Source of the DNA: Mycobacterium conspicuum
GTDB taxonomy: Bacteria > Actinomycetota > Actinomycetes > Mycobacteriales > Mycobacteriaceae
Direction: 5' to 3'
Length of the DNA stretch: 64,000 bases
Assembly: GCF_010730195.1 (NCBI RefSeq)
Contig: NZ_AP022613.1
Location: 5,704,001-5,768,000, forward strand
Positions 27,575 to 36,038 of the stretch are shown here, piece after piece. The notes beneath the pieces are model-generated. The model was not told where the DNA came from, made no database searches, and saw only the letters and a program-made list of their open reading frames with translations. Position numbers and translations under genes: made by a program. Numbering within the stretch: the stretch's first letter is position 1; every line of letters starts with the position of its first letter.

Positions 27575-28339
27575 TCAGATCGGCAGCTTGCGGAAGATGC
27601 TCCGCGGGATGTGCCTCAACACCATCATCACGTAGCGGAATGCTGCTGGCGCCCAAACCAATTCCTTACCTTTTGCGGCAGCGGCCACCGCGAGGTTCGC
27701 AACGTACTCCTTGTCGACGGTTAGCGGAGCTTCCTTGACGTGCGCGCTCATCCGGGTGCGCACCTGGCCGGGCCGGATCACCAATACGCGAACCCCGTAC
27801 TCGCGCAATGCTTCTGACAGTCCCAGGTAGAAGCCGTCCAGACCGGCCTTGGTGGAGCCGTAGACGAAGTTGGACCGGCGCACCCGCTCGCCCGCCGCCG
27901 AGCTCATCGCAATGATCTGGCCGAAGCCTTGAGCGCGCATCTTCTCACCGAGGAGCACACCCACGGAAACGGCTGCGGTGTAGTTGATTTCGGCGGCCTG
28001 CACGGCCTTGCGTTGGTTCTGCCACAGCTCTTCGGCATCGCCGAGGATGCCGAAGGCGACGATCGCGACGTCCACGTCGCCGTTGGCGAAGCCCGTGTCG
28101 ATCATCTTGGGGTGGCTGTCGGGGTCAGTGGCTTCGAAGTCGATCAACTCGACCGAGCGCGCGCCGGCGGCCTTCATCTGCGCCACCGCGTCGTCGCGGC
28201 CCGGGTCATCGGGCATGGCGGCCAACACGATTCGCGCGTGCGCGTTCTTCAAATAGCGTTCACAAATCGCCAGCCCGATCTCGGACGTGCCGCCGAGAAG
28301 CAGGATGGTCTGTGGATTTCCCACCGCATCTAGCACCAT
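27575..28339 (-). CDS. dprE2: Decaprenylphosphoryl-2-keto-beta-D-erythro-pentose reductase DprE2
   Basis: 254 aa, identical in length to the M. tuberculosis protein. Short-chain dehydrogenase that reduces the DprE1 product with NADH to give decaprenyl-phosphoryl-arabinose. Motifs: nucleotide-binding LLLGGTSEIG (about 13-22), catalytic Ser146/147 region (AMSSAAG), and Tyr160-x3-Lys164 (YGSTK). Its ATG directly abuts the dprE1 TAA with no intervening base, which fits tight coupling of the two epimerase halves. Confidence 0.96.
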   Translation of the reverse strand: MVLDAVGNPQTILLLGGTSEIGLAICERYLKNAHARIVLAAMPDDPGRDDAVAQMKAAGARSVELIDFEATDPDSHPKMIDTGFANGDVDVAIVAFGILGDAEELWQNQRKAVQAAEINYTAAVSVGVLLGEKMRAQGFGQIIAMSSAAGERVRRSNFVYGSTKAGLDGFYLGLSEALREYGVRVLVIRPGQVRTRMSAHVKEAPLTVDKEYVANLAVAAAAKGKELVWAPAAFRYVMMVLRHIPRSIFRKLPI

Positions 28340-29695
28340 TTAGAGCAGCTCCAACCGTCGGGCCATATCGGAGGCGAAGACTCCGGTGGGATCGACCTTG
28401 CGCCGCACCGCAATCCACTCGTCGATGCGCGGATACATGGCATGAAAAGTCTCCGCGGTGGTGCGCGAGTCCTTGGCGGTGTATAGCCTGCCGCCGAAGT
28501 CCAGCACCCGACGATCGAGTTCGTTGAGGAAGCTGTTAAGTCCGGGCGTGATGGGGAAGTCCAGACACACATTCCAGCCCGGGATCGGAAAGCTCAACGG
28601 CGCCTGATTGCCCTGGCCAAACAGCTTGAACACGTTGAGGAATGAGTAATGTCCGGACTTCTGGATGTCGCGGATGATGCCCTTGAACTCTTCAACGGCA
28701 GTGGTGGGCACGACGAACTGGTACTGGCCCAACCCCGCCCGGCCAAACGCCCGATTCCATTCCCCGAGCATGTCCAGCGGGTGGTAGAACTGGGTCAGGT
28801 TTTGGATCTTGCCGCGGTAAGTTCCGGATTTGCGGTACCAGAGCTCGCCGATGGGCACGAAGGTGTACTTGTTCGCCAGGCCATTCGGGAAGATGTCGGG
28901 CAGTGTAAGTAGTTGCGGCGCATCGAATTTGAGGGGATTGCGCTGCAGCTTCTTGGGTAACTGGTCCAAGGTCGCCAGCGAGCCGCGCGACACCGCGGCC
29001 CGGCCCAACCTCGGGGGCGGGCTGATGGAGTCGAACCAGGCACTGGAATAGGTGTAATTGGCTTCGCTGCCGTCAGTATGCAGTGCGATGGTCTCGTCAA
29101 GGCTGTTGGTGACGTTTCCGTCGGCGATGAAGTACGCCGTTTCGGTGGGCGTCATTTCGATAGTGGCACGCAGGATGATGCCGGTGAGTCCGCTGCCACC
29201 CACGGTGGCCCAGAACAGCTCGGTGTGCTCGCCGTCAGGCGTGAGGTGTTGGATCGTGCCGTCGGCGGTCAACAAGTCGATGCTGCGCACGTGGTTGCCG
29301 AAGCTGCCCGCGCTGTGGTGGTTCTTACCGTGAATGTCGGAGGCGATTGCCCCACCGATGGTCACCTGCCGGGTTCCCGGCAGCACCGGCACCCACAGCC
29401 CAAATGGCAGGGCCGCCTTCATCAGCTGGTCCAGGTTGACGCCGGCGTCGGCGTCGACCAGCCGGCTGTCGGCGCTGATCGAGTGGATGCGGTTCAGCGG
29501 GGTCATGTCGACGACCAGCCCGCCACCGTTTTGCGCGTTGTCGCCATAGGAGCGGCCCAGGCCGCGGGCGATCACACCACGATCGCCCGCGTTGGCCACT
29601 GCCTTCGCGATCTCATCCGGCTCCCGGGTGGAAAGGACCGTCGCTACCGAGGCAGCGGTGCGGCCCCAGCCGGTGAGGCGTTTGGTCGTCAACAT
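28340..29695 (-). CDS. dprE1: Decaprenylphosphoryl-beta-D-ribose 2'-oxidase DprE1
   Basis: 451 aa from ATG 29695; a TTG at 29701 is an alternative. FAD-dependent oxidase that converts decaprenylphosphoryl-ribose to the 2-keto form, in the periplasmic-face arabinan precursor pathway. VAO-type FAD-binding residues are visible (ARGLGRSYGDNAQNGGG, LPGTRQVTIGGAIASDIHGKN), and the C-terminal KDSRTTAETFHAMYPR. The benzothiazinone-reactive cysteine (M. tuberculosis Cys387) is present as Cys377 in PGWNVCLDFP. Immediately followed by dprE2. Confidence 0.96.
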   Translation of the reverse strand: MLTTKRLTGWGRTAASVATVLSTREPDEIAKAVANAGDRGVIARGLGRSYGDNAQNGGGLVVDMTPLNRIHSISADSRLVDADAGVNLDQLMKAALPFGLWVPVLPGTRQVTIGGAIASDIHGKNHHSAGSFGNHVRSIDLLTADGTIQHLTPDGEHTELFWATVGGSGLTGIILRATIEMTPTETAYFIADGNVTNSLDETIALHTDGSEANYTYSSAWFDSISPPPRLGRAAVSRGSLATLDQLPKKLQRNPLKFDAPQLLTLPDIFPNGLANKYTFVPIGELWYRKSGTYRGKIQNLTQFYHPLDMLGEWNRAFGRAGLGQYQFVVPTTAVEEFKGIIRDIQKSGHYSFLNVFKLFGQGNQAPLSFPIPGWNVCLDFPITPGLNSFLNELDRRVLDFGGRLYTAKDSRTTAETFHAMYPRIDEWIAVRRKVDPTGVFASDMARRLELL

Positions 29696-29726
29696 CGTCA
29701 AAGAGGCTACCGCCTGACCGTCGGCG

Positions 29727-30140
29727 TCAGCGGATCCGGAAGATCACGGCTCGCTGCACAACAAAGTTGATCACCGTGGCGGTGCCCTGCGCGATCACGA
29801 ACGCGACCGGTATCGCCCAGGTCCGGTAGTGGAAGAGCGCCAGACACAGGTGATTGAGCCCCACTTGTACGGCGAAGGTGATCGCATAAAGCAGCATGAC
29901 CGCGACGAATCGGGCCGTGCTCGGCGACGCCTGAAACGTCCACCGGCGGTTGATCAGGTACGCGGTGGTGGTGCCGGCGATGAAGCTGAGGGTTTTCGAC
30001 AGGTCGACCTGCAGTCCGACCGCCTTGTACAGCAGCACGTATAGACCGAAGTCGACAATCGCCGAAAAGCCGCCGGTGACCACGAACCGCCACACCTGCG
30101 TCGCCAGGCTCAGGCCCGGACGCGACGGCGCTGTCTCCAC
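29727..30140 (-). CDS. GtrA-family membrane protein (Rv3789-like)
   Basis: 137 aa from GTG 30140. Four predicted transmembrane helices and the GtrA signature WRFVVTGGFSAIVDFGLY near the N-terminus. In M. tuberculosis, Rv3789 lies at this place upstream of dprE1 and was proposed first as a flippase for decaprenyl-phosphoryl-arabinose and later as an anchor for arabinan enzymes such as AcpM-linked AftA. Gap to dprE1 is 31 nt, so they form one operon. Confidence 0.9.
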   Translation of the reverse strand: METAPSRPGLSLATQVWRFVVTGGFSAIVDFGLYVLLYKAVGLQVDLSKTLSFIAGTTTAYLINRRWTFQASPSTARFVAVMLLYAITFAVQVGLNHLCLALFHYRTWAIPVAFVIAQGTATVINFVVQRAVIFRIR

Positions 30141-30162
30141 GGGTTCGAAGTCTAGTGGCGCC

Positions 30163-30642
30163 TCACTTGGGCAGCTTGAGCGCGACCAACTCGACCTGGC
30201 TTTCGCCTTGCGGCGTCGAATAGGTCACCTTGTCGCCCGCCTTGTGGCCGACCAGGGCCAAGGCGAGCGGACTGCGCGCGGTCAACGTCTCGGCCTCGCG
30301 GCCCACCGGTGTCTCTTCGACGATGGAGATCACGTGCATCGTGACGACTTCCCCGTCGGCGAACTTCAGCGTCACCTGGGTACCGCCGGGCAGGACGTCG
30401 GAGTTGTCCGAGGGCGCGGGCCCGGTGCGCAGCAGCCGGTCCAATTCGTTGATCCGATCGGCGAGGACGACGAGTTCGTCCGCTCGCTGTATCGCCTCGG
30501 CCGCGTCTCCGTGGTCGCCGATCATGCCGCGGTCGTCTTTGACTTCGAGCTCCAAGCGCTCGCGCCGCTGCCGCAGCCGATCCAGTTCGGCGGCTAGCTG
30601 ATTTCGCGCCGCATCCGCAACCGATTGGCCTTTCTTGCTCAC
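30163..30642 (-). CDS. GreA/GreB-fold RNA polymerase-binding factor (Rv3788-like)
   Basis: 159 aa. The N-terminal half is a coiled coil (about 8-75, rich in Arg/Glu/Leu: LAAELDRLRQRRERLELEV), the C-terminal half is the Gre FKBP-like domain with SPLALALVGHKAGDKVTYSTPQG. In true GreA the coil tip carries an acidic pair that stimulates transcript cleavage; here the tip reads DDRGMIGDHGD. The M. tuberculosis counterpart Rv3788 was reported to bind near the secondary channel and inhibit rather than aid transcription. Separated from the GtrA gene by 22 nt. Upstream 30643-30816 is 174 nt without a gene, relatively A+T rich in part, likely the promoter of this dprE operon. Confidence 0.9.
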   Translation of the reverse strand: MSKKGQSVADAARNQLAAELDRLRQRRERLELEVKDDRGMIGDHGDAAEAIQRADELVVLADRINELDRLLRTGPAPSDNSDVLPGGTQVTLKFADGEVVTMHVISIVEETPVGREAETLTARSPLALALVGHKAGDKVTYSTPQGESQVELVALKLPK

Positions 30643-30816
30643 GTCCGCCGCCCTAGGTCTTGTCGTGGTTAATCAGTGATACACCATCGGGAGGCCGGCG
30701 TCACCCGTATCCCAACACGCATTTTCAGCTGGTAGCGGAACTGGATACCCACTCTGTCGGCAAAATTATCCTCGTCGTCGCCGATCGTGTTGGCGCGAAT
30801 CGTCTTTCGGCTCGGG

Positions 30817-31647
30817 TCACACCCAATACGGCACCCGGGCGCGGTATTGCCGCATCGCGAACGCCGCGAGCACCCAGCCCACCACGGTCAAGGACAGCAC
30901 CACCACCCAGTGCCGCAGCTCCTGGTGGGCGCCCAGCAGTGGGGAGCGCACGATATCCAGATAGTGCAGCAGCGGATTGAGTTCGACGATGCTCGCCCAG
31001 CGCCCGGCGCCCTGCTGGCGCAGGGTGTCGTCGTTCCAGATGATCGGCGTCATGAAGAACAGCAGCTGCACGATGGAGAACAGCAGGGGGCCGATGTCGC
31101 GGTAGCGGGTGGCCAGGATGCCGAAACACAATGACACCCATATGGCATTGAGCACGATCAGCGCTAGCGCCGGAAACACCGACAGGTCGGCCCAGGACCA
31201 CGGTTTCGGGTAGATGATCGCGACGACGAGATAGATGACGATGTTGTGCGCGAACAGGATCATCTGCCGCCACACCAGCCGATAGACGTGCACGCTCAGC
31301 GGCGTCGGTAATTGCTTGATCAATCCCTCGTTGGCGACGAATACGTCGGCCCCCTCCAGAATGGCCGCGTTGATCAGATTCCAAATGATCAGCCCGAGCG
31401 TCACATACGGCAGATGCACCGACAGTTCCAGGTGGAACAGCTTGGAATACAGGCCGCCCATCGCGACGGCGGTGGTGCCGGTGGCGATGGTGATCCAGAA
31501 CGGTCCCAGCACCGAGCGGCGGTAGCGTTGCTTGATGTCCTGCCAGCCCAGGTGCAGCCACAGTTCGTGGCGCCGGAATCCGTCGATCAGGTCGCTGCGG
31601 GCCCGGGTCAGCGTCCTGGACTGGGCTGCCGCGTCGGTGAACGTCAT
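30817..31647 (-). CDS. wzm: Galactan exporter ABC permease Wzm
   Basis: 276 aa. ABC-2-type permease with an N-terminal amphipathic segment (LHLGWQDIKQRYRRSVLGPFW, the usual Wzm signature) and about six transmembrane helices. With Wzt it moves lipid-linked galactan across the membrane, feeding arabinogalactan assembly (Rv3783 in M. tuberculosis). The ATG overlaps the glfT1 stop (ATGA). An upstream extension of the frame through glfT1 is a shadow. Confidence 0.93.
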   Translation of the reverse strand: MTFTDAAAQSRTLTRARSDLIDGFRRHELWLHLGWQDIKQRYRRSVLGPFWITIATGTTAVAMGGLYSKLFHLELSVHLPYVTLGLIIWNLINAAILEGADVFVANEGLIKQLPTPLSVHVYRLVWRQMILFAHNIVIYLVVAIIYPKPWSWADLSVFPALALIVLNAIWVSLCFGILATRYRDIGPLLFSIVQLLFFMTPIIWNDDTLRQQGAGRWASIVELNPLLHYLDIVRSPLLGAHQELRHWVVVLSLTVVGWVLAAFAMRQYRARVPYWV

Positions 31648-32558
31648 GACGGTCCTCCTGGGTCGGGCTTGCCGAAGATCTCGCGGCGCCCCAAGCGGCG
31701 CAACCGAATCCACTCGAGCAAGCCTTTGGGGTCGCGGCGGGTCACCAGGAAGAACCAGCCGAACCGGACCCATTCCTGCGGCAGCAGCTTGCGCAGACCC
31801 GGCTGCGCCAGCACGTAGCCGCGGTTGCGGTAGGTGAAAAATCGCTTGGCGGCGTCGTCGGGATATTGGGTGTGCATCCGGCCGCCCAGGATCGGCTTGA
31901 ATTCGTCGGATCCGCAGGGGTGCAGGTAGACCGCGTCCAGGCAGGTGCCGAATGGTAGCTGGGACCGCGCCAGCCGGCGATGCACCTCCACTTCGTCGCC
32001 GCGGATGAACAGCCGCAGGTCCGGGACGCCCACCGCCTCGAAAGTGGACGCGCGGAACAGGGCGCCGTTGAACAGCGACGCGATTCCCCACAACAGATCC
32101 TGCCCCTGCTCGGTGCGCAATTCGGTTGCGCGCCTGCGCCATACCAGGCCACGCCGCAACGGAAACGCCAACCGTTCCGGATCGTCCATGTTGCAGACCA
32201 TCGGGGACACCTCGGCCAGGCCGTACTTCTCGGCGCATGCCATCAGCGTCGCAAGCACCCGGGTATCCTGCGGCCTGCCGTCGTCGTCGGCCAGCCACAC
32301 CCAGTCGGCGCCCAGCGCCAGCGCATGCAGGATCCCGAGCGCGAAACCGCCTGCACCGCCGAGGTTTCGGCGCGAACTCAGATAGGTAGTCGGGATCGGT
32401 TGGGCTGCAACCAAATCCCGCACCCTGTCGGCGCCTTCGTTGTCGACCACGATCAGATGGTCGGGCAGGCGCGTCTGGGTGCTCAGCGCGTCCAGGGATT
32501 TGGCCAGCTCGTCGGGGCGCCGGTGGGTGACCACGACGGCGAAGACCGAGTCAGTCAT
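31644..32558 (-). CDS. glfT1: Galactofuranosyltransferase GlfT1
   Basis: 304 aa GT-A glycosyltransferase of family GT2. It adds the first two galactofuranose units to the decaprenyl-linked rhamnosyl-GlcNAc primer. The metal-binding DDD motif is Asp91-Asp93 (WLADDDGRP), with the N-terminal VVVTHRRPDEL strand and the acceptor-side WGIASLFNGALFR and RGDEVEVHRR motifs. It lies 7 nt after wzt and overlaps wzm, so wzt-glfT1-wzm form one unit. Confidence 0.94.
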   Translation of the reverse strand: MTDSVFAVVVTHRRPDELAKSLDALSTQTRLPDHLIVVDNEGADRVRDLVAAQPIPTTYLSSRRNLGGAGGFALGILHALALGADWVWLADDDGRPQDTRVLATLMACAEKYGLAEVSPMVCNMDDPERLAFPLRRGLVWRRRATELRTEQGQDLLWGIASLFNGALFRASTFEAVGVPDLRLFIRGDEVEVHRRLARSQLPFGTCLDAVYLHPCGSDEFKPILGGRMHTQYPDDAAKRFFTYRNRGYVLAQPGLRKLLPQEWVRFGWFFLVTRRDPKGLLEWIRLRRLGRREIFGKPDPGGPS

Positions 32559-32565
32559 CCCGCCG

Positions 32566-33360
32566 TCATCCCGCCGCAGTCTCCTCTAACACCTCACGCA
32601 CGTGCCGGGCCGCGTCCTCACCCTCATAGGCACGCACCACGTCCTCGATGCTGCCGGAGAGCTTGATCTCGCCGTGGTCGATCCACAGCGCGGTCTTGCA
32701 CAGCCTGGCCAGAAATTCGTTGGAATGACTTGCAAATACCAGGATTCCGGAACGCTCGACCAGGCTCTGCAGCCGTGACTGCGCCTTCTTCAAGAAGTCG
32801 GCGTCCACCGCGCCGATGCCCTCGTCGAGCAGCAAGATCTCGGGGTCGATGCTGGTGACCACGCCCATCGCCAGCCGCACTCGCATCCCGGTGGAATAGG
32901 TCCGCAGCGGCATGGACAGGTAATCGCCCAGCTCGGTGAACTCGGCGATCTCGTCCACCTTGGCCTGCATCTGCTTTCGGGTCTGCCCCAAAAACAGGCC
33001 GCGGATGATGATGTTCTCGTAACCGGAAATCTCGGGGTCCATGCCGATCCCCAGATCGAAGACCGGGGCCACCCTGCCGGTGACCGTCGCCGAGCCTCGG
33101 GTGGGCTCGTAGATGCCCGAAAGTAGGCGCAGCAGAGTCGATTTCCCCGCCCCGTTGTGGCCGACCAGGCCGACCCGGTCGCCCAGGTTCAGCGACAGGG
33201 TGATGTCCCGCAACGCCTCGATGACCACCACGTTGGAGTTGTTGCGCCCGATGGTGCCGCCCGCCTTGCCCAGCACGGCCTTCTTCAACGATCGCGACTT
33301 GGCGTCGAAGATTGGGAACTCGACCCACGCGTCGCGTGTCTCGATATGTGGAGCGGACAC
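32566..33360 (-). CDS. wzt: Galactan exporter ABC ATPase Wzt
   Basis: 264 aa from GTG 33360. Walker A is GHNGAGKST (residues 67-75, Lys73), signature YSTGMRVRLAM, Walker B EILLLDEGIGAVD, and an H-loop in FASHSNEF. The N-terminal 45 residues before the core match polysaccharide exporters of the Wzt type. Pairs with Wzm. It starts 12 nt after the bpa stop. Confidence 0.94.
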   Translation of the reverse strand: MSAPHIETRDAWVEFPIFDAKSRSLKKAVLGKAGGTIGRNNSNVVVIEALRDITLSLNLGDRVGLVGHNGAGKSTLLRLLSGIYEPTRGSATVTGRVAPVFDLGIGMDPEISGYENIIIRGLFLGQTRKQMQAKVDEIAEFTELGDYLSMPLRTYSTGMRVRLAMGVVTSIDPEILLLDEGIGAVDADFLKKAQSRLQSLVERSGILVFASHSNEFLARLCKTALWIDHGEIKLSGSIEDVVRAYEGEDAARHVREVLEETAAG

Positions 33361-33372
33361 CGTGAACTCTGC

Positions 33373-33927
33373 TTACAGGTACTGCCCGTGCCCGGATCCG
33401 GGCTGCCCCGACCTGCTGACCCCCGGCGGCAGCGCGCCCTGACGCATCTGCTCGAGCTGCGCCCGCGCGGAGATCTGCTGGGCGAACAGTGCGGTCTGGA
33501 TGCCGTGGAAAAGTCCTTCCAGCCAGCCCACCAGCTGAGCCTGGGCGATCCGCAGCTCGGCGTCCGACGGTGCGGTGTCCTCGTTGAACGGCAGGGTGAG
33601 CCGATCGAGTTCCTCACGCAGTTCGGGTGCGAGGCCTTCTTCGAGTTCGCGAATGCTGGTGGCATGGATTTCGCGCAGCCGGTTGCGGCTGGCTTCGTCC
33701 AGCGGGGCGGCGCGCACCTCTTCGAGGAGTTGCTTGATCATCGTCCCGATTCGCATCACCTTGGCGGGCTGCTCGACCAGGTCGGTCAGGGAACGTTCCT
33801 CGGAGTCGTCCTCGTCCCTGCGATGCGCGCTGTCGCGCGCTTGGCGGAGAGCCATAATCTGCGGGTCGACGCCGCCGATGACCTCGATGTCGTCGTCGTC
33901 GTTGCTCGTAGCCAATCCAGTCACCAT
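33373..33927 (-). CDS. bpa: Bacterial proteasome activator Bpa (PafE)
   Basis: 184 aa. Forms an ATP-independent dodecameric ring that opens the 20S proteasome. The protein has an acidic N-terminus (SNDDDDIEVIGG), a conserved helical core (LVEQPAKVMRIGTMIKQLL, TLPFNEDTAPSDAELRIAQ), and ends in GQYL, the HbYX-like tail that docks on the alpha-ring. ATG 33927 chosen because MVTGL matches the known start. There is a roughly 10-residue insertion (RQARDSAHRRDED region) compared with what I recall of M. tuberculosis Rv3780. Located in a polysaccharide export cluster, as in M. tuberculosis. Confidence 0.92.
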   Translation of the reverse strand: MVTGLATSNDDDDIEVIGGVDPQIMALRQARDSAHRRDEDDSEERSLTDLVEQPAKVMRIGTMIKQLLEEVRAAPLDEASRNRLREIHATSIRELEEGLAPELREELDRLTLPFNEDTAPSDAELRIAQAQLVGWLEGLFHGIQTALFAQQISARAQLEQMRQGALPPGVSRSGQPGSGHGQYL

Positions 33928-33941
33928 CCTTGTGCGAAGTT

Positions 33942-35918
33942 CTAGGAGTGTGGTGCTGCGGGGTTCCCGCGCCATTCCCAGATTTGGGCGCCACCGTTGA
34001 CGCCGGCGTTGTCGTAGATCTTCGCCCACGACTTCGATTTCTCCAGTGACCTTAGTCCTTCGGGCACGGCGAATCCGCGAACCGACGGCTCGCTGGTGAG
34101 GATGTAGCGGATGTTGAGCACCCGCACCGCTTCGACCACCCACGGGTTGCCGGTGTTGGCGCGCGACCAGAAGATGTAGCGGAAATAGCCCGGCCCCGTT
34201 TGCTGTGGGAAGTCGTAGTGGGTCCACAGCGGGTGCAGGTCCGCCACGGCGTACATCCACGCCGTGCCGTCCACGTTGGAGTTTCCGATGAGGGTGTTCC
34301 TCGCGCCGGGCAGGGTCGCCAGGTAGGCCATGGCGTCAAGGTCCTTCTGGCTGACCATCACCGAGTCGTACTTATCGCCGAACAGGACCAGATGCCGATA
34401 CAGGTAGTGCCGGCCGCTGAACACGGTGACCATCGCCAGCACCGCCGCGGCGGCCGCGACCCACGCCGGCGCCGGTAGCGGCCTGATTCGATCGACGAGC
34501 CGCTTGGCGACCGCTACCGCCGCCATGACCACGACGAACAGTGCGACACCCGCCATCGGCGTGAACAGCATCGTCACCACCGCCGTGAGGCGGCGGGGAT
34601 CGTTGTAGAAGAACTTGCTGAATTCTTCGATGACCGCACCGGCCGCGTTGTGAAACGGCGCCCCCGAGTAGATGGTCGCCACCGTCAGCACCAACCAGAT
34701 CGCCACCGGCCACCAGATCTTCTTGTACAGGAAGAGGGCCATACCGAGGTACGACAGCACGACGAGGCCAAATTGGATCGGGAAATCGTTGAGGTGGCGG
34801 GTGTGCAGCAACAGCGCGTCGATGACGCCCTGCTTGACGCTCCTGAAGCTGGGGAACGCATGCCCGGCGATGATGTCGGCCTGACGCAGCACCCCCAGGA
34901 ACTGCGGCGCCAGGATCAGCCCCGTCGGGACCGCCGCGGCGGTCAGGGTCAGCGCGTCGGCGAGCCGGCCGCGCACCGGATGCCACAGCGCGTCCAGCAG
35001 CCACCACCCCAACACGAACAGGACAACGACGAACCCGCCGGTGAGGTGCACGGAGAACACGCCCAGCAGCGCGAGCACCGCCACCGGGATGCGGTCGCGG
35101 TGCCGCAGCGTGGAGCACAGCAACACGAACGTCGGGATGGCGACCCCGTAGGCCGCCAGATTGGGCATGGCGGCGACGCCGAATTCGACGTAGGGCACCG
35201 AGGTGAACGACGCCGAGAGCGCGGCCGCCGTGGCCGTCGCCCCCGCGGCCCGCCATTGGGTGGTTCTCGGGCGGACCAAAAACCAGGTGAGGACCGCCGC
35301 GCTGGACGGAAACAGCCACACCGACGCCGCCACCGACGTCACGGTGTAGCCGGTGGTGGGTGCCGCCCCGGTGAGTTGGCAGAACACCGCCGTTAGGGCG
35401 TGGAACACCGACGGGTAGTACAGCGGCGCATGAGTTTCGACGTTGCGCAGCTCGCCCATGTGCGTCGACGACGCCTGGCCGGTGTCGAGGATGAACCGCA
35501 CCGTGTTGGCGTGCCAGACCGCGTCCCAGGTGCTGGGGACGGACTGCCAGTGCACCAGCCCGCGCCACGCGGCCCAGCTGACCAGCAGGACGCCCAGCGA
35601 CACCCCGGCCGCCACCGCCAGCGCCGGCCCGCCGCCGATACCCAGTGCTTCGGCGCGGGCGTCGCGGTAGCGGGCCAACAGCAACTGCAGCCCCACCGTC
35701 AGCAGGCACACCACGGCCAGCGCCGCGAGCGCCGTCCAACCGTTCCACGGTATGGCCAGGGCCCCGAACGGGATGATCGCCAGCGCCACCACGCCGTAGG
35801 TCAGCGGTGCCGCAACGGCCACCGCGACCGGCCACCTTAGCTGGGCGATACGCCCGATGATTGCCCCGGGAGCGATGAGCAAGAACAGCGCGATCAGCGT
35901 TCCGAAGCCCAGCCCCAC
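33942..35918 (-). CDS. Rv3779-like polytopic membrane glycosyltransferase
   Basis: 658 aa from GTG 35918 (666 in M. tuberculosis Rv3779). Around ten or more transmembrane helices spread over residues 1-480, then a soluble C-terminal region (ATLPGARNTLIGNSNVDGTAWMYAVADL). Rv3779 has been linked experimentally to synthesis of polyprenyl-phosphomannose, the donor for outer lipomannan and PIM mannosylation. Sequence upstream of the GTG remains open but overlaps the divergent gene and is rejected. The gap to bpa is 14 nt, so this gene starts the operon bpa-wzt-glfT1-wzm. Confidence 0.88.
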   Translation of the reverse strand: MGLGFGTLIALFLLIAPGAIIGRIAQLRWPVAVAVAAPLTYGVVALAIIPFGALAIPWNGWTALAALAVVCLLTVGLQLLLARYRDARAEALGIGGGPALAVAAGVSLGVLLVSWAAWRGLVHWQSVPSTWDAVWHANTVRFILDTGQASSTHMGELRNVETHAPLYYPSVFHALTAVFCQLTGAAPTTGYTVTSVAASVWLFPSSAAVLTWFLVRPRTTQWRAAGATATAAALSASFTSVPYVEFGVAAMPNLAAYGVAIPTFVLLCSTLRHRDRIPVAVLALLGVFSVHLTGGFVVVLFVLGWWLLDALWHPVRGRLADALTLTAAAVPTGLILAPQFLGVLRQADIIAGHAFPSFRSVKQGVIDALLLHTRHLNDFPIQFGLVVLSYLGMALFLYKKIWWPVAIWLVLTVATIYSGAPFHNAAGAVIEEFSKFFYNDPRRLTAVVTMLFTPMAGVALFVVVMAAVAVAKRLVDRIRPLPAPAWVAAAAAVLAMVTVFSGRHYLYRHLVLFGDKYDSVMVSQKDLDAMAYLATLPGARNTLIGNSNVDGTAWMYAVADLHPLWTHYDFPQQTGPGYFRYIFWSRANTGNPWVVEAVRVLNIRYILTSEPSVRGFAVPEGLRSLEKSKSWAKIYDNAGVNGGAQIWEWRGNPAAPHS

Positions 35919-36038
35919 CCGACTATTATGGCTGGCCGGGTGACCTTCCTCGCGGAGCCGAGGCTCCAAGGCACCCGCTGCCTCCGGATGATTACTGCGA
36001 AATTTCCGCCGAATCGCGGAAGTTCTAAGGTGGCTTTC

